From a virus: a stretch of 50,483 nt of DNA. The translations under genes were made by a program, and so were the position numbers. The notes below the pieces were generated by a model that saw only the letters and a list, made by a program, of their open reading frames with translations, had not been told where the DNA came from and ran no database searches. Location: IMG/VR virus record IMGVR_UViG_3300042894_006225, positions 1-50,483 of that record; one strand, written 5' to 3'. Below, in pieces: positions 13,301 to 22,300 of the stretch. The stretch's first letter is position 1. Each line of letters opens with the position of its first letter.

Positions 13301-14109
13301 AATTAGCTGCAGTTTATAATGTTTTTGATTGCGAAGAAATGCTTGAAAAAAGCATTAACAGTATTAGAAGTGAAGTAGACCTGGTAATAGTAATCTATCA
13401 AGAAGTCAGCAATTTTGGTTTTAATCATAAAATAGATATTTTAAGTTTTCTCAAAACTATTAAAACAATAGATGTTGTTGTTAAATATGACACAAATCTT
13501 TTTCATCAACCACACCAGAATGAACTTTCAAAAAGAGTCACAGGTGTCAAGATAGCCTTGGAAAAAGGGTGTACACATTTTTTGCACGTAGATTGTGATG
13601 AAATGTATGATATTAAACAATTCGCCGCCGCCAAAAGCAAAATTTTAGAAAACGATTATGATAGTGCTTGTTGTGGTATTGTGGATTATTATAAATTTGA
13701 AAATTTACAGATAGAGCCCGATGGTCATCTTTATGTTCCATTTATACATAAACTAGTAAAAGGTACTACTACATTCGGGCATAGTCTGCAGTATCCAGTT
13801 TTAGTAGATAAAACTAGAAAGTCTGGCCCAACAAACAATTTTAAAATATTTTCTAATGAAGAGCTTATGATGCATCATTACACCTGGATAAGAGAAGATC
13901 CGAAATCTAAGCTTTTAAATTCTACAGCCAGACATTCATACGAATGGTTTTTGGATAAAATAATTAAAGAATTCGATAACTTCACAAAAGAAGATGAACT
14001 GGTTAGGTTGCATACTGGTTTACTTGTACCATTAAAGCTTATCGATAAAATAAAGATACCATATGGATTTAATAAAGTAAAAACAATAATAAAAGAAATA
14101 GGAGTTTGA
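13297..14109 (+). CDS. GT-A-like glycosyltransferase
   Basis: A 270-residue protein starting KLAAVYNVFDCEEMLEKSI, the form of 'glycosyltransferase family 2/92-like' proteins. FLHVDCDEMYD (about 104-114) supplies a DXD metal-binding motif. It overlaps the previous gene by ATGA. The C-terminal HHYTWIRED and basic helices lack known motifs. Donor and acceptor cannot be read. It probably works in sequence with the other three transferases. Confidence 0.78.
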   Translation: MKLAAVYNVFDCEEMLEKSINSIRSEVDLVIVIYQEVSNFGFNHKIDILSFLKTIKTIDVVVKYDTNLFHQPHQNELSKRVTGVKIALEKGCTHFLHVDCDEMYDIKQFAAAKSKILENDYDSACCGIVDYYKFENLQIEPDGHLYVPFIHKLVKGTTTFGHSLQYPVLVDKTRKSGPTNNFKIFSNEELMMHHYTWIREDPKSKLLNSTARHSYEWFLDKIIKEFDNFTKEDELVRLHTGLLVPLKLIDKIKIPYGFNKVKTIIKEIGV

Positions 14110-14110
14110 T

Positions 14111-15223
14111 GTGCCATATAGCGATAGACAGACGGAGAAAATATTAAAAAATTATGTTCTAGAGGTTATTCCGAAAACAGCTAGAATATTGGATGTTGGT
14201 CCAGGTGCCGGAGCAAATTATGAAATGCTAAAAGAGGACTACCCAAATTTAGATTGTGTTGAAATTTTTGAGCCATATGTCGACAGATTTCAACTAAGAG
14301 AAAAATACAAAACGGTTTTTATTCAAAATATAATGGATTTTGATAATTTTCAAGATTATGATTTAGTTATAATGGGAGACGTATTGGAACATCTTACTGT
14401 TGAAGATTCGAAAAAATTATTGCAAAAGATGCACGAATCAGAAAAAACTAAATTGTTGATACAAGTCCCTTATCAATATCAGCAAGGTATAACAGAAGAA
14501 AATATACACGAAATTCATATTCAAGATGATTTAACAGAAACAATAATGGCAGACAGATATGGCGATTTTTTGGAAATTTTACACATACAATCTTATCTAG
14601 GAATTTATGTAAAAAAGTTGTCGAAGAATAATAGCGATGGCTTGCCAAGCCTTCAGGAAATTGGCCTAAAATACAATACAGATAAAGCTTTTCATCATAA
14701 ATATATGGATTTTTACGAATCCAATATACAACACCTGCGGCAACAAAAAATTTCATTGTTGGAAATAGGATATTTTAAAGGAGATTCGATTAGAGCTTGG
14801 CTTGAATATTTTCCAAATGCCAAAGTATATTGTATTGATATAATAGATGTTGATTTTAAACACGAAAGGTTTGAATATTATAAAATTTCTCAAGAAGATC
14901 GAGAATTGACAAAACTATTCCAAGATAATTTCTTTGATATCATAATCGATGACGGCAGTCACATGACTTCTCATCAAAACAAATCTCTAGAGTTATTGTG
15001 GACAAAATTAAAAAATAGCGGTTTCTATCTTCTAGAGGATCTACACACATCTTTTATCGGATATTATATTAATTCTCCAGTTACGCCATATAACTTTTTA
15101 AAAAATGGTGTTAGTATTGAAGAAATAGACCACGTTATCGACGAGGCGGCATATATTAAAATATTCCACAGGGTACCTGGTTTAAATACAGATAGTATTA
15201 CTTCTGTTATTAGAAAGAAATAA
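14111..15223 (+). CDS. two-domain SAM methyltransferase (sugar O-methyltransferase type)
   Basis: A 370-residue fusion of two class I methyltransferase-like domains. Domain 1 (about 1-170) has the SAM loop RILDVGPGAGANYEML and the LVIMGDVLEHL strand. Domain 2 (about 175-370) has YNTDKAFHHKY, LLEIGYFKGDSIRAWLEYF and FDIIIDDGSHMTSHQ, close to the MycE/ElmM-type sugar O-methyltransferases. The start is GTG at 14111, 6 bases after GGAG; an ATG at 14109 is out of frame. As the last gene of the sugar cassette it probably methylates hydroxyls of the glycan. The two domains could act on different positions, or one may be inactive. Confidence 0.85.
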   Translation: MPYSDRQTEKILKNYVLEVIPKTARILDVGPGAGANYEMLKEDYPNLDCVEIFEPYVDRFQLREKYKTVFIQNIMDFDNFQDYDLVIMGDVLEHLTVEDSKKLLQKMHESEKTKLLIQVPYQYQQGITEENIHEIHIQDDLTETIMADRYGDFLEILHIQSYLGIYVKKLSKNNSDGLPSLQEIGLKYNTDKAFHHKYMDFYESNIQHLRQQKISLLEIGYFKGDSIRAWLEYFPNAKVYCIDIIDVDFKHERFEYYKISQEDRELTKLFQDNFFDIIIDDGSHMTSHQNKSLELLWTKLKNSGFYLLEDLHTSFIGYYINSPVTPYNFLKNGVSIEEIDHVIDEAAYIKIFHRVPGLNTDSITSVIRKK

Positions 15224-15236
15224 GGAATTTAAAAAA

Positions 15237-15428
15237 ATGAAACTATCAAAACAAGCACTTGGTTCACTTATGATGGCTCTACAAAAGAGCCTTTTGGAAC
15301 AAACAGACATTGTTCCAGTATTGGAAGAGTTAGATTGGGAGAGTTTTAACAACGAACTATTCGTTAAAAACCCACCTTCGTTCTCACTAGACGATCCAGA
15401 ACAACAAAATTCAGAACAAGAAGATTGA
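15237..15428 (+). CDS. small phage protein, function unknown
   Basis: A 63-residue protein starting MKLSKQALGSLMMALQKSLL, an amphipathic helix, then a strongly acidic tail (DDPEQQNSEQED). AAGGA lies before the ATG. The stop overlaps the next gene's ATG. I recall similar short proteins near the late sigma region of T4-like phages but know no function. It opens a run of overlapping small genes leading to the sigma factor. Confidence 0.78.
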   Translation: MKLSKQALGSLMMALQKSLLEQTDIVPVLEELDWESFNNELFVKNPPSFSLDDPEQQNSEQED

Positions 15429-15676
15429 TGCCAGTCTATACATATAGGTGTAAATGCTGCGAACAACAATTTGATACTTTTCACGACATGTCAACTCGCT
15501 TAACAGATTGTGAAAAGTGTGGGAAAGTAAACTGTCTTAAAAAGCTTCTTAGTGCTTCAATCACTGTTTCAGAAAAAGATAACTCTGGTCGACTAGTGAA
15601 AAATTATATTGAAGAAACAAAAGAAGCTTTAAAAGAACAATCAAGAAGTGTCAAAAGACAGGATTATACAAAATGA
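15428..15676 (+). CDS. FmdB-type zinc-ribbon protein
   Basis: An 82-residue protein. It begins PVYTYRCKCCEQQFD and continues TDCEKCGKVNCLKKLLSA, the two cysteine pairs and downstream basic stretch of FmdB-family zinc ribbons. The C-terminal half is a charged helix. FmdB-like proteins are small and assumed to bind nucleic acid; a role in transcription is suggested by the neighbouring sigma factor but not shown. The ATG at 15428 overlaps the previous stop; a TTG at 15425 is a weaker start. Confidence 0.82.
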   Translation: MPVYTYRCKCCEQQFDTFHDMSTRLTDCEKCGKVNCLKKLLSASITVSEKDNSGRLVKNYIEETKEALKEQSRSVKRQDYTK

Positions 15677-16026
15677 TTATTATCTTATCACTTTTACTGC
15701 TACTTTCCTTTATCTCAAATTGTGTATTTGGGTGGTATGCTGTTAAAATGGTAAAAAGGTTTGTTACTGTTGAAGAAACATTTGAAATATTCGATATGCA
15801 AATGGATGAATTCGGTCAGCACTTAAAGCAAATTTATGAACTAGATTTGTTTTATGGTGACACTACTCTTGAAGCCTTGATACAACACACAAAATTTATT
15901 ACACAAGCATATTCTGAATTAAAACAAGATTATATGGTTGTTAGCGGAGAAATAGATGCCACGACCGAAGAAGAACCCCTTGAACCAAAACGATTCGAAT
16001 TCAAGCCAAATCCAAAACGCAAATAA
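15673..16026 (+). CDS. small membrane-anchored protein
   Basis: A 117-residue protein. Residues 1-25 (IIILSLLLLLSFISNCVFGWY) form one membrane helix, and the rest is a helical cytoplasmic domain (QMDEFGQHLKQIYELD) with a basic proline-rich end. It overlaps the zinc-ribbon gene by 4 bases. The sigma gene starts 71 bases inside its 3' end in another frame. No family is recognised. Confidence 0.78.
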   Translation: MIIILSLLLLLSFISNCVFGWYAVKMVKRFVTVEETFEIFDMQMDEFGQHLKQIYELDLFYGDTTLEALIQHTKFITQAYSELKQDYMVVSGEIDATTEEEPLEPKRFEFKPNPKRK

Positions 16027-16723
16027 GAAAACAACTCAACAAGTAAGAGCTACACAAGGAAAGATTTATTTTTCTAAAGTTCACGAAGATGCCATTGTGC
16101 AGTATGCGCAAACACGCGATCCAAAAGTAAGACAAGATTTATATATACGATTTATTGGACCAGTGTTTAATGAGATGGTAGATAAGATTGTTTTTACTTA
16201 TAAGTTTATAAGTCTGCCCAATATCGATGATTTGAAAAATGAATGCAAAGTTTGGTTAACCACTATTCTTGACAAGTTCGATCCATTAAAAGGCTCAAAG
16301 GCTTTTAGTTATTTTTCTGTTATAACCAAAAACTGGTTTATTCATAAAGTAAAAAGAAATTCACAGCAAGCAAAGCGTGAAGTTTATATCGATGACATTA
16401 AAAAAGAAAGTGAACAAGACGCTCTTCTTATCCACAATACTTATGATACTGATAGAGAAGGTGCAGAGTTCTGGACTGCTTTATGGCAAGAGATTAAAGT
16501 TTGGGAAGTTGACGAGATGAAGCAGAATGACGACAGAGTATTACAAGCCGTCAAGATTCTTCTTGAAAATCCAGACAAAATCGAGATTTTTAACAAAAAA
16601 GCAATTTATCTTTATATTCGCGAGATAACCAATCTAAACACAAAACAAATTGCTTCTAGTTTGAATAGGATCAAGGATAAGTATAAAGAGTTCAAGCTTG
16701 GTTGGGAAACTGACATACTATGA
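15956..16723 (+). CDS. gp55: late transcription sigma factor, gp55-like
   Basis: A 255-residue sigma70-related protein. After a polar N terminus come a region-2-like block (PVFNEMVDKIVFTYKF, LKNECKVWLTTILDKFDPLKGS) and AFSYFSVITKNWFIHKVKR, the phage gp55/sigma signature that resembles the -10-recognising region. The end (LNTKQIASSLNRIKDKYKEF) is helix-turn-helix-like. In T4, gp55 joins host core polymerase with the sliding clamp and gp33 to read TATAAATA late promoters; one such site precedes the HNH gene here. GGAG lies before the ATG at 15956, supporting the overlap with the previous gene. The length is somewhat above T4 gp55. Confidence 0.85.
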   Translation: MPRPKKNPLNQNDSNSSQIQNANKKTTQQVRATQGKIYFSKVHEDAIVQYAQTRDPKVRQDLYIRFIGPVFNEMVDKIVFTYKFISLPNIDDLKNECKVWLTTILDKFDPLKGSKAFSYFSVITKNWFIHKVKRNSQQAKREVYIDDIKKESEQDALLIHNTYDTDREGAEFWTALWQEIKVWEVDEMKQNDDRVLQAVKILLENPDKIEIFNKKAIYLYIREITNLNTKQIASSLNRIKDKYKEFKLGWETDIL

Positions 16724-17022
16724 GCGAAAATAAAATTCAAAAATATCTAGAAGAAGCAATAGATAATATAAGAGAAGATAGAAAAAAAGCTGATAGTCTT
16801 CTTAAAGATATTGCGCAATATATTGGTCAAAGCCAAGAACGGCACCGTGAAGTTGGATTGACTGCTGCCAAATATCTTGAGACTCTACAACGCTCTAATG
16901 AACAGTTAGTAAAAATTACCGATATCCTAAAAAAATCAATTAAGAGTGATTATGGTGATTTGGATGACAAAGAAAAAAGCTCTATTTATGACGAGATAGA
17001 GAGTACCAAAGAAGAAGAATAA
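16720..17022 (+). CDS. small helical protein coupled to the sigma gene
   Basis: A 100-residue, highly charged, all-helical protein with a likely coiled coil (LEEAIDNIREDRKKADSLLKD; LQRSNEQLVKITDILKKS) and an acidic end. Its ATG overlaps the sigma stop (ATGA, 16720-16723), so the two are coupled. By position it could be an accessory to late transcription in the manner of T4 gp33, but no gp33 motif can be recognised, so this is only a suggestion. Confidence 0.75.
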   Translation: MSENKIQKYLEEAIDNIREDRKKADSLLKDIAQYIGQSQERHREVGLTAAKYLETLQRSNEQLVKITDILKKSIKSDYGDLDDKEKSSIYDEIESTKEEE

Positions 17023-17054
17023 AAAACCTTTTGAAATATTTGCTGGCAGCTGTA

Positions 17055-17066
17055 ATTACTAGTAAT
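17055..17066. other. 12-base perfect palindrome before the tail module
   Basis: ATTACTAGTAAT is fully self-complementary and lies in the 61-base gap between the sigma operon and the first baseplate gene, about 18 bases before that gene's ATG. It could be an operator or a dimer-binding site. A palindrome of this length occurs by chance about a dozen times in 50 kb. Confidence 0.25.
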
Positions 17067-17083
17067 CGATTCTTGAGGGTAAT

Positions 17084-18337
17084 ATGAGCATACCGACAAA
17101 TCCAGAAGATATAGCCTTTGGTGATCTAAACTCCTTTCTAAGAAGAAAAAGAAATCCGATTAGTAATTCGGAATTAGAAAGAAGACAAAAAGAAGATCAT
17201 ATAAATCCAAATGTTCTAACTGAGATACCAGGACCATTGGTAGCTATAGCCATTAAATCTGAACGTGTTCCGTTACCTTACAGTATTACTGACAGCACTG
17301 CTACGAAAACAGGACAAGACATTCTAATAGTAAAAGCCAGAATTGTAGAACTAGATAGGTGTCCTCATCCAAACGAAAAAATTCAATTTTTAGATGGTTC
17401 CGGTGACATATCTTCGAATGAACTAGAACTTCTTCATGATGACTTTATCGCTATTAACTCTAAAATAACCGATAAGCCAAATCCAGGTGATTTCGTTTTA
17501 GTTGACTATGAAAATAGAGCTACAAGAACTGGACCAAAATATTTTGGTTTAAAAGAAATTTCCACAGCCGGAATTCCACCAGGAAAACAATCAAAAGAAC
17601 AAACCTTATTTGATAGAGCTAAAAATGCTCTCGGACTTGGTAATACTACTACGGCACCAAACGATGGCAGTCCTGTTCCAGTACAAAACTCACAAAATCC
17701 AACACCGACTTCAACTAGTGCGGAATGTCAGGCCGAAAGAGCCAAGCAAAGACAAGCAGGTTCTTTCCCTGTAACTACAGGAGGTCCACCACCTGCAGGT
17801 GGTTATGAAATGGTGGATATGGCAATTGTGGGTGACAATCAGGGGCTTGGTGTTGTTCTGTTTCCAAAAAAATATATACATGTTTTTGAAGAAATGCGCA
17901 ATGCCTACAAAAAAGAAACTGGAAACGTTATGGGAGTTACGAGCGGTTATAGAAGTATAAATTTGCAAAGATGTATGTATCAGGATTATCTGAAAAATAC
18001 AAATCCCAATAAAACACCAGTTGGAAATCCAGATAAGGTAAGACCACCAGGAACATCAGTACATACAGCTGGTACAGCAGCTGATTTAAATACCTATGCA
18101 ACAGAAAATCGTAAATTTATTAATTTTTTTACAACAACAGATAGAAGTACTTCAAATTATGCAAGAAATGTTTTTGAAAAGGAAAAAAATGGAGACTTTG
18201 GACCTGTTGCAAAATGGCTTTCAATGAATTCGGAGAAATTTGCCTTTAGATGGACCGGTTATAAATTCAAAGAATTGTGGCACTATGACTTTGATGTTGA
18301 ACTTGCTATAAGACTAGGAAAGATAAAGGAAAGATAA
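17084..18337 (+). CDS. baseplate hub-like protein with M15 (VanY-type) peptidase domain
   Basis: A 417-residue protein. Residues about 30-165 look like a gp5-type OB-fold (GDFVLVDYENRATRTGPKYFGL). A low-complexity linker follows (about 185-215). Residues about 245-417 are a peptidase M15 domain: VTSGYRSINLQ, SVHTAGTAADLNT (zinc H near 327, D near 334) and ELWHYDFDVE (second H near 399). Such enzymes cut peptide cross-links in peptidoglycan, here most likely to let the tail tube through the cell wall. It is the first gene of the tail module, with GAGGG before the ATG. A free endolysin is less likely given the OB-like part and the position. Confidence 0.8.
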   Translation: MSIPTNPEDIAFGDLNSFLRRKRNPISNSELERRQKEDHINPNVLTEIPGPLVAIAIKSERVPLPYSITDSTATKTGQDILIVKARIVELDRCPHPNEKIQFLDGSGDISSNELELLHDDFIAINSKITDKPNPGDFVLVDYENRATRTGPKYFGLKEISTAGIPPGKQSKEQTLFDRAKNALGLGNTTTAPNDGSPVPVQNSQNPTPTSTSAECQAERAKQRQAGSFPVTTGGPPPAGGYEMVDMAIVGDNQGLGVVLFPKKYIHVFEEMRNAYKKETGNVMGVTSGYRSINLQRCMYQDYLKNTNPNKTPVGNPDKVRPPGTSVHTAGTAADLNTYATENRKFINFFTTTDRSTSNYARNVFEKEKNGDFGPVAKWLSMNSEKFAFRWTGYKFKELWHYDFDVELAIRLGKIKER

Positions 18338-18339
18338 AT

Positions 18340-19341
18340 ATGTCAAACACTGCTCCCGGAAATTCAAAACTTAAAATTGATAAAAATAAAATTACTGATG
18401 TTCTTCAGCAAAACTATAACGATTTAGATAGAACATCTGGTATACTTGGCGTTAATGGAGATGATGTTGCTGAAATAAGTCCCAAATTAAAAGTCACCAA
18501 TTTTGAAACTGTAATAAATGGCAAACACGATTCAACAATTGTTTTAGGAAGAGATAGAACTGGGTTTAATACGGGTTATGGTTTAGACGGTAATACCGGG
18601 TGTGCTTCTATCGATATTGCCGTTGGCAGAAAAAGTGCTGATCCTAAATTTGATATTAAAAAAGATTATGCGTATCCAGATTTTACAACAGACGCAGCTA
18701 GATTATATATAAGTCAAAAAACAGATATTGACGCATCTTTTGGAATTCCAGAGGGTAAGGGTGGACTTTCTGTGGCTCGTTCTGGTATCGCTTTGAAAGC
18801 TGATGCAGTTAGAATAGTAGCTAGAGAAAATCTCAAGCTTATCGTTGGAACAGATCAGAAAAATTCACAAGGTGGTACAATTAATACGCTTTGTGGGATC
18901 GATTTAATCGCCGGTAATCTAGAAGATGGCAAAAGACTTATGGTAATTGAAGACACGGCAGAAATGCAAATCTTTGAAATCGAATCTGGCGGTATGCAGC
19001 CGATACCAAAAGGAATAAATACCGCTTTTGCGCTTGATCAACTAGTGGAAAAAGTTGACAAACTCAGTGCAATTGTTAGTACAGCAGGTATGTTGGTGAT
19101 TGATTATGTATACGACATGGCGTTTCATAAGCATAGAAATCTTGTAAATGAATATTTCGGAGTACCGGTGCTTCCTTCAGAAGAAGCTCTTTCTGCAAGT
19201 ACAGTAGCTGCTGTAAATTTGATGCAATACACTATTGCAGATATAAAACTGCTTAGAATGGAACTTATTGCTTATAAAAATAGTCACTTAAAACCATCTG
19301 GTGTATACTATATAAACAGCAAATATCATAGCTTAAATTAG
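18340..19341 (+). CDS. spike- or hub-like virion structural protein
   Basis: A 333-residue protein starting 2 bases after the peptidase gene. The middle has short alternating strands (SVARSGIALKADAVRIVARE, LKLIVG, GIDLIAGN), like the triple-stranded beta-helix of gp5/VgrG spikes. The C-terminal third is helical. In T4, OB-fold, lysozyme and beta-helix are one protein (gp5); here this gene may supply the spike part separately. The spike call is pattern-based and uncertain. Confidence 0.6.
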   Translation: MSNTAPGNSKLKIDKNKITDVLQQNYNDLDRTSGILGVNGDDVAEISPKLKVTNFETVINGKHDSTIVLGRDRTGFNTGYGLDGNTGCASIDIAVGRKSADPKFDIKKDYAYPDFTTDAARLYISQKTDIDASFGIPEGKGGLSVARSGIALKADAVRIVARENLKLIVGTDQKNSQGGTINTLCGIDLIAGNLEDGKRLMVIEDTAEMQIFEIESGGMQPIPKGINTAFALDQLVEKVDKLSAIVSTAGMLVIDYVYDMAFHKHRNLVNEYFGVPVLPSEEALSASTVAAVNLMQYTIADIKLLRMELIAYKNSHLKPSGVYYINSKYHSLN

Positions 19342-19348
19342 GTAAAAA

Positions 19349-22300
19349 ATGGCACAAGAAATAACACCGATCAACAGAGATCTAACAATAAAAAATAGTG
19401 TCGATTTGATTTTTCCTTTACAGACAGAAATCACAATTGAAATCGCCAAATTACCTAGCTATATTGCGCAGTTAACAAAGTTATTTGAGTTCTATAATAA
19501 ACAGTTAGCTGCTAGCGGAAAACAAGTAAAAGATTATAATATATCTTACGAGATCGCAGGACTCTTGCCTTTTCTGACTCAACTTGATACAGCTATAAAA
19601 GCTTCAAATCTAATAAAGCCCATAGTAGCATCAGATCCTGAAAAAATATCAGTTACTGATTACGAATTTATAACGATGAGAATACTTCCGGCACCAACGG
19701 ATTATTCTGCCAATACAGCATCAACAGTTGGAAGTCCCACCGTTTACGATGCCAGAAAATTTTCTGATGCTTCTTTGAGGCAGGTACTTGTTTATAATAA
19801 GATAGATTATCTTTATTTAACCAATAAGACTTATTCGCGTTCAATGGCAGTGTTAACAACTATTGAAACAACGCTTTTTGGAATTTCACCAGCTACTTTG
19901 TCTTTATTGTTTAATATCGATAAAATTGTTAATGAGCAGATTAATAGCCCAATTCCTGCAGAATTACTTTTGTGTCGTGGTAAAGAAACAGCACTTTCTA
20001 ATTTTGGAGATGGTTTTTCTATATTTGGATTCGATATAGAAGTTTTAAGTTCTAAAGTATTAGTAGAAGATTTTTTAAACGCTTATATTCATCCCGAACA
20101 AGAGATAGTTGTTGCGCCAAGACCGCCAATAGCAAAAGGATGTACGCAAGAAACAAAAGTTAGAATTGGCTTGCTAAGAGCTAGTATGAATTTGTATGAT
20201 ATACAAATTGCTTTGGCTGGCTTTAATGCAACTGTCGATCCGTCTTCAAAAAGAAAGTACGAAGATGATAAAAAAGAATTCATACAACTCACAAGACTTT
20301 GCCCAGATACTACGAGTGAAATAGCTCTTTTTGAAGGCATAAAAGATATTGATAAATTAGGAAAGCTTTTTACCGATTTTCTTGAACGTTTTAATATTGC
20401 TTGTATTGTGGATGAAGCGATTAAGTGCGTAATGCCACAAATTCCTTGTGATCAGATTCTAAGAGATTTGACTGTTGACAATTTTGAACAAAGATTGCAA
20501 ATAGCTTTTCCTCATCAAAAAAAGATAATAGAAGCTATTTCTTTAACTGTTAGACAAAAGATTGAAGATGAGAACGCTAGATTAGCAGCTGCTGGCCAGC
20601 CACAATTAGATCCTGCTGGTCAAGCCAAGGCTGTCTTAGATGGTATCAATCTTTTTATCGATTTAGAAGCATTATGTAAAATTGATATTGAAGCAATCAT
20701 TGCTCTGATAAAAGCTTTATTCAATTTTAAATTTCCAAGTTTCAACATATTTGATTGGCAATTCAACTTCAAAATTGACTTTGATGCACTGATGTTGCAA
20801 TTGATACTCGATTCTTTATTGAGCATGATAAGTCAAGTTCTCGACGAATTAGTTGGCTGTGATGCTCTTGATGGTCTTATCGCTGGAATTATCAACTCTA
20901 ATATCGAGGCACCTACTGGACTTTATGGTGATATTGCTTCAATGTTTGGTGGAGACTTTGATTTTTCAAATACCAGTGGAATATTAAAAGATAATGTAGA
21001 TAACTTCTTAACACAAAGCACAGGTTATTTAGAAAAAATAATAAAGTTTGAAACAAAACTATCAAATGGTTTATTAGGTTCTATATCAACGACTGGCAGT
21101 CTTGGTTTGGGATTAACTAATAATCCTGGTTTAGTTGGCTCTACAATAACTAATGTAGATGCTTTCGGTGGTATTGTAAGAGCATCTAACTATACAACCG
21201 GTGGCGTTGGCTTGCAAGGATTTACAGTTTCTCCACCAAAAGCCGAATTAATCTTTGATGCTACCAGATTGTCGACTTCACAAGATCAAAAGGATTTCTT
21301 AAAAGAAATCGGACAATTTCACTTGTCTGTAGAAGACGGCAATACTTCACTACAGAGAATATCGGATGATTCCATCGTCAATCTCTTATCCAGTAGCTCT
21401 GTGCCGGGTTCATACACTGGCACGGTATCTTCTGCAACAACTCAGGCATTAGTAGCTCAAACCGAACCAAATGATGTATTTAGTAGAGTTAAAATAAGAA
21501 ACAAAAACAGACATATTTTAAACGCTCTTGTAACTTTAAATGAAAGAGAAGGGACTGCATCAATGCTGGTTCCACAAAAAAGCCTTTCAGAAGAAATAAA
21601 AGATTATGTAAAAACATGTTTTTCACTACTTTCACCATCTGAAGCTATTGATTTGGTAACAGCAAACGCAAGTCAAGAAGTAAAGCTGACAATCGATAGC
21701 ATTTCCAGGATTAGATTTCCTCTTTTGCATTCAATATTGAAGTATCCTGATAGACACGCAATACTGTTTGCCTCTTTTGGTAAATTAACCGGTCTTGATA
21801 GTATTGGTCCAAGATTACAAATACTATCTTCTAGTCCAGCAGTTAAACAAACGATGGTAGATCCAAACGTCTGTTTGCCTTTTGCTTCAATCTATGATTT
21901 TAGAAAAGCGTTGATCGATCAAACTTTGCCACGCGATATGTCAAACAAGTTAATGGATGATCTCATTGAAGATGATCGTAATCGTGCCAATAAACTGGTA
22001 AATTCATTAGCAAAGAAAATCGTTCCTGCAGAGCTTATGACTAATGCCTCTGCATTGGCAGTTAATAAAACACCAGATGGTAAGCAAATAGAAGAAATAG
22101 ATAATATTATTGGTAATACTTTATCTAATATATTTGATCAAATTAAAATATCTTTCGATAACGAAATTGAAGCTTATCCGAAAGCAACGGCAGCTCCAGT
22201 TGCACAACCTGATAATATTTATGAATTTATAAATAAACCTCCAACACCTTCACTATATGGATTCAAAGAACTCAACCCGCCAAGAGTAAAAAATGATGAG

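Noticed and set aside
8769-15223. DNA glucosylation system like T4 alpha/beta glucosyltransferase
   Set aside because: No hydroxymethylase is present in the window and the enzymes look like polysaccharide transferases with a deoxysugar enzyme, so a glycan on protein or surface is better supported.
17031-17058. Sigma70 promoter TTGAAA ... TAATTA before the tail module
   Set aside because: The -10 matches the consensus at only two of six bases; the spacing is 16.
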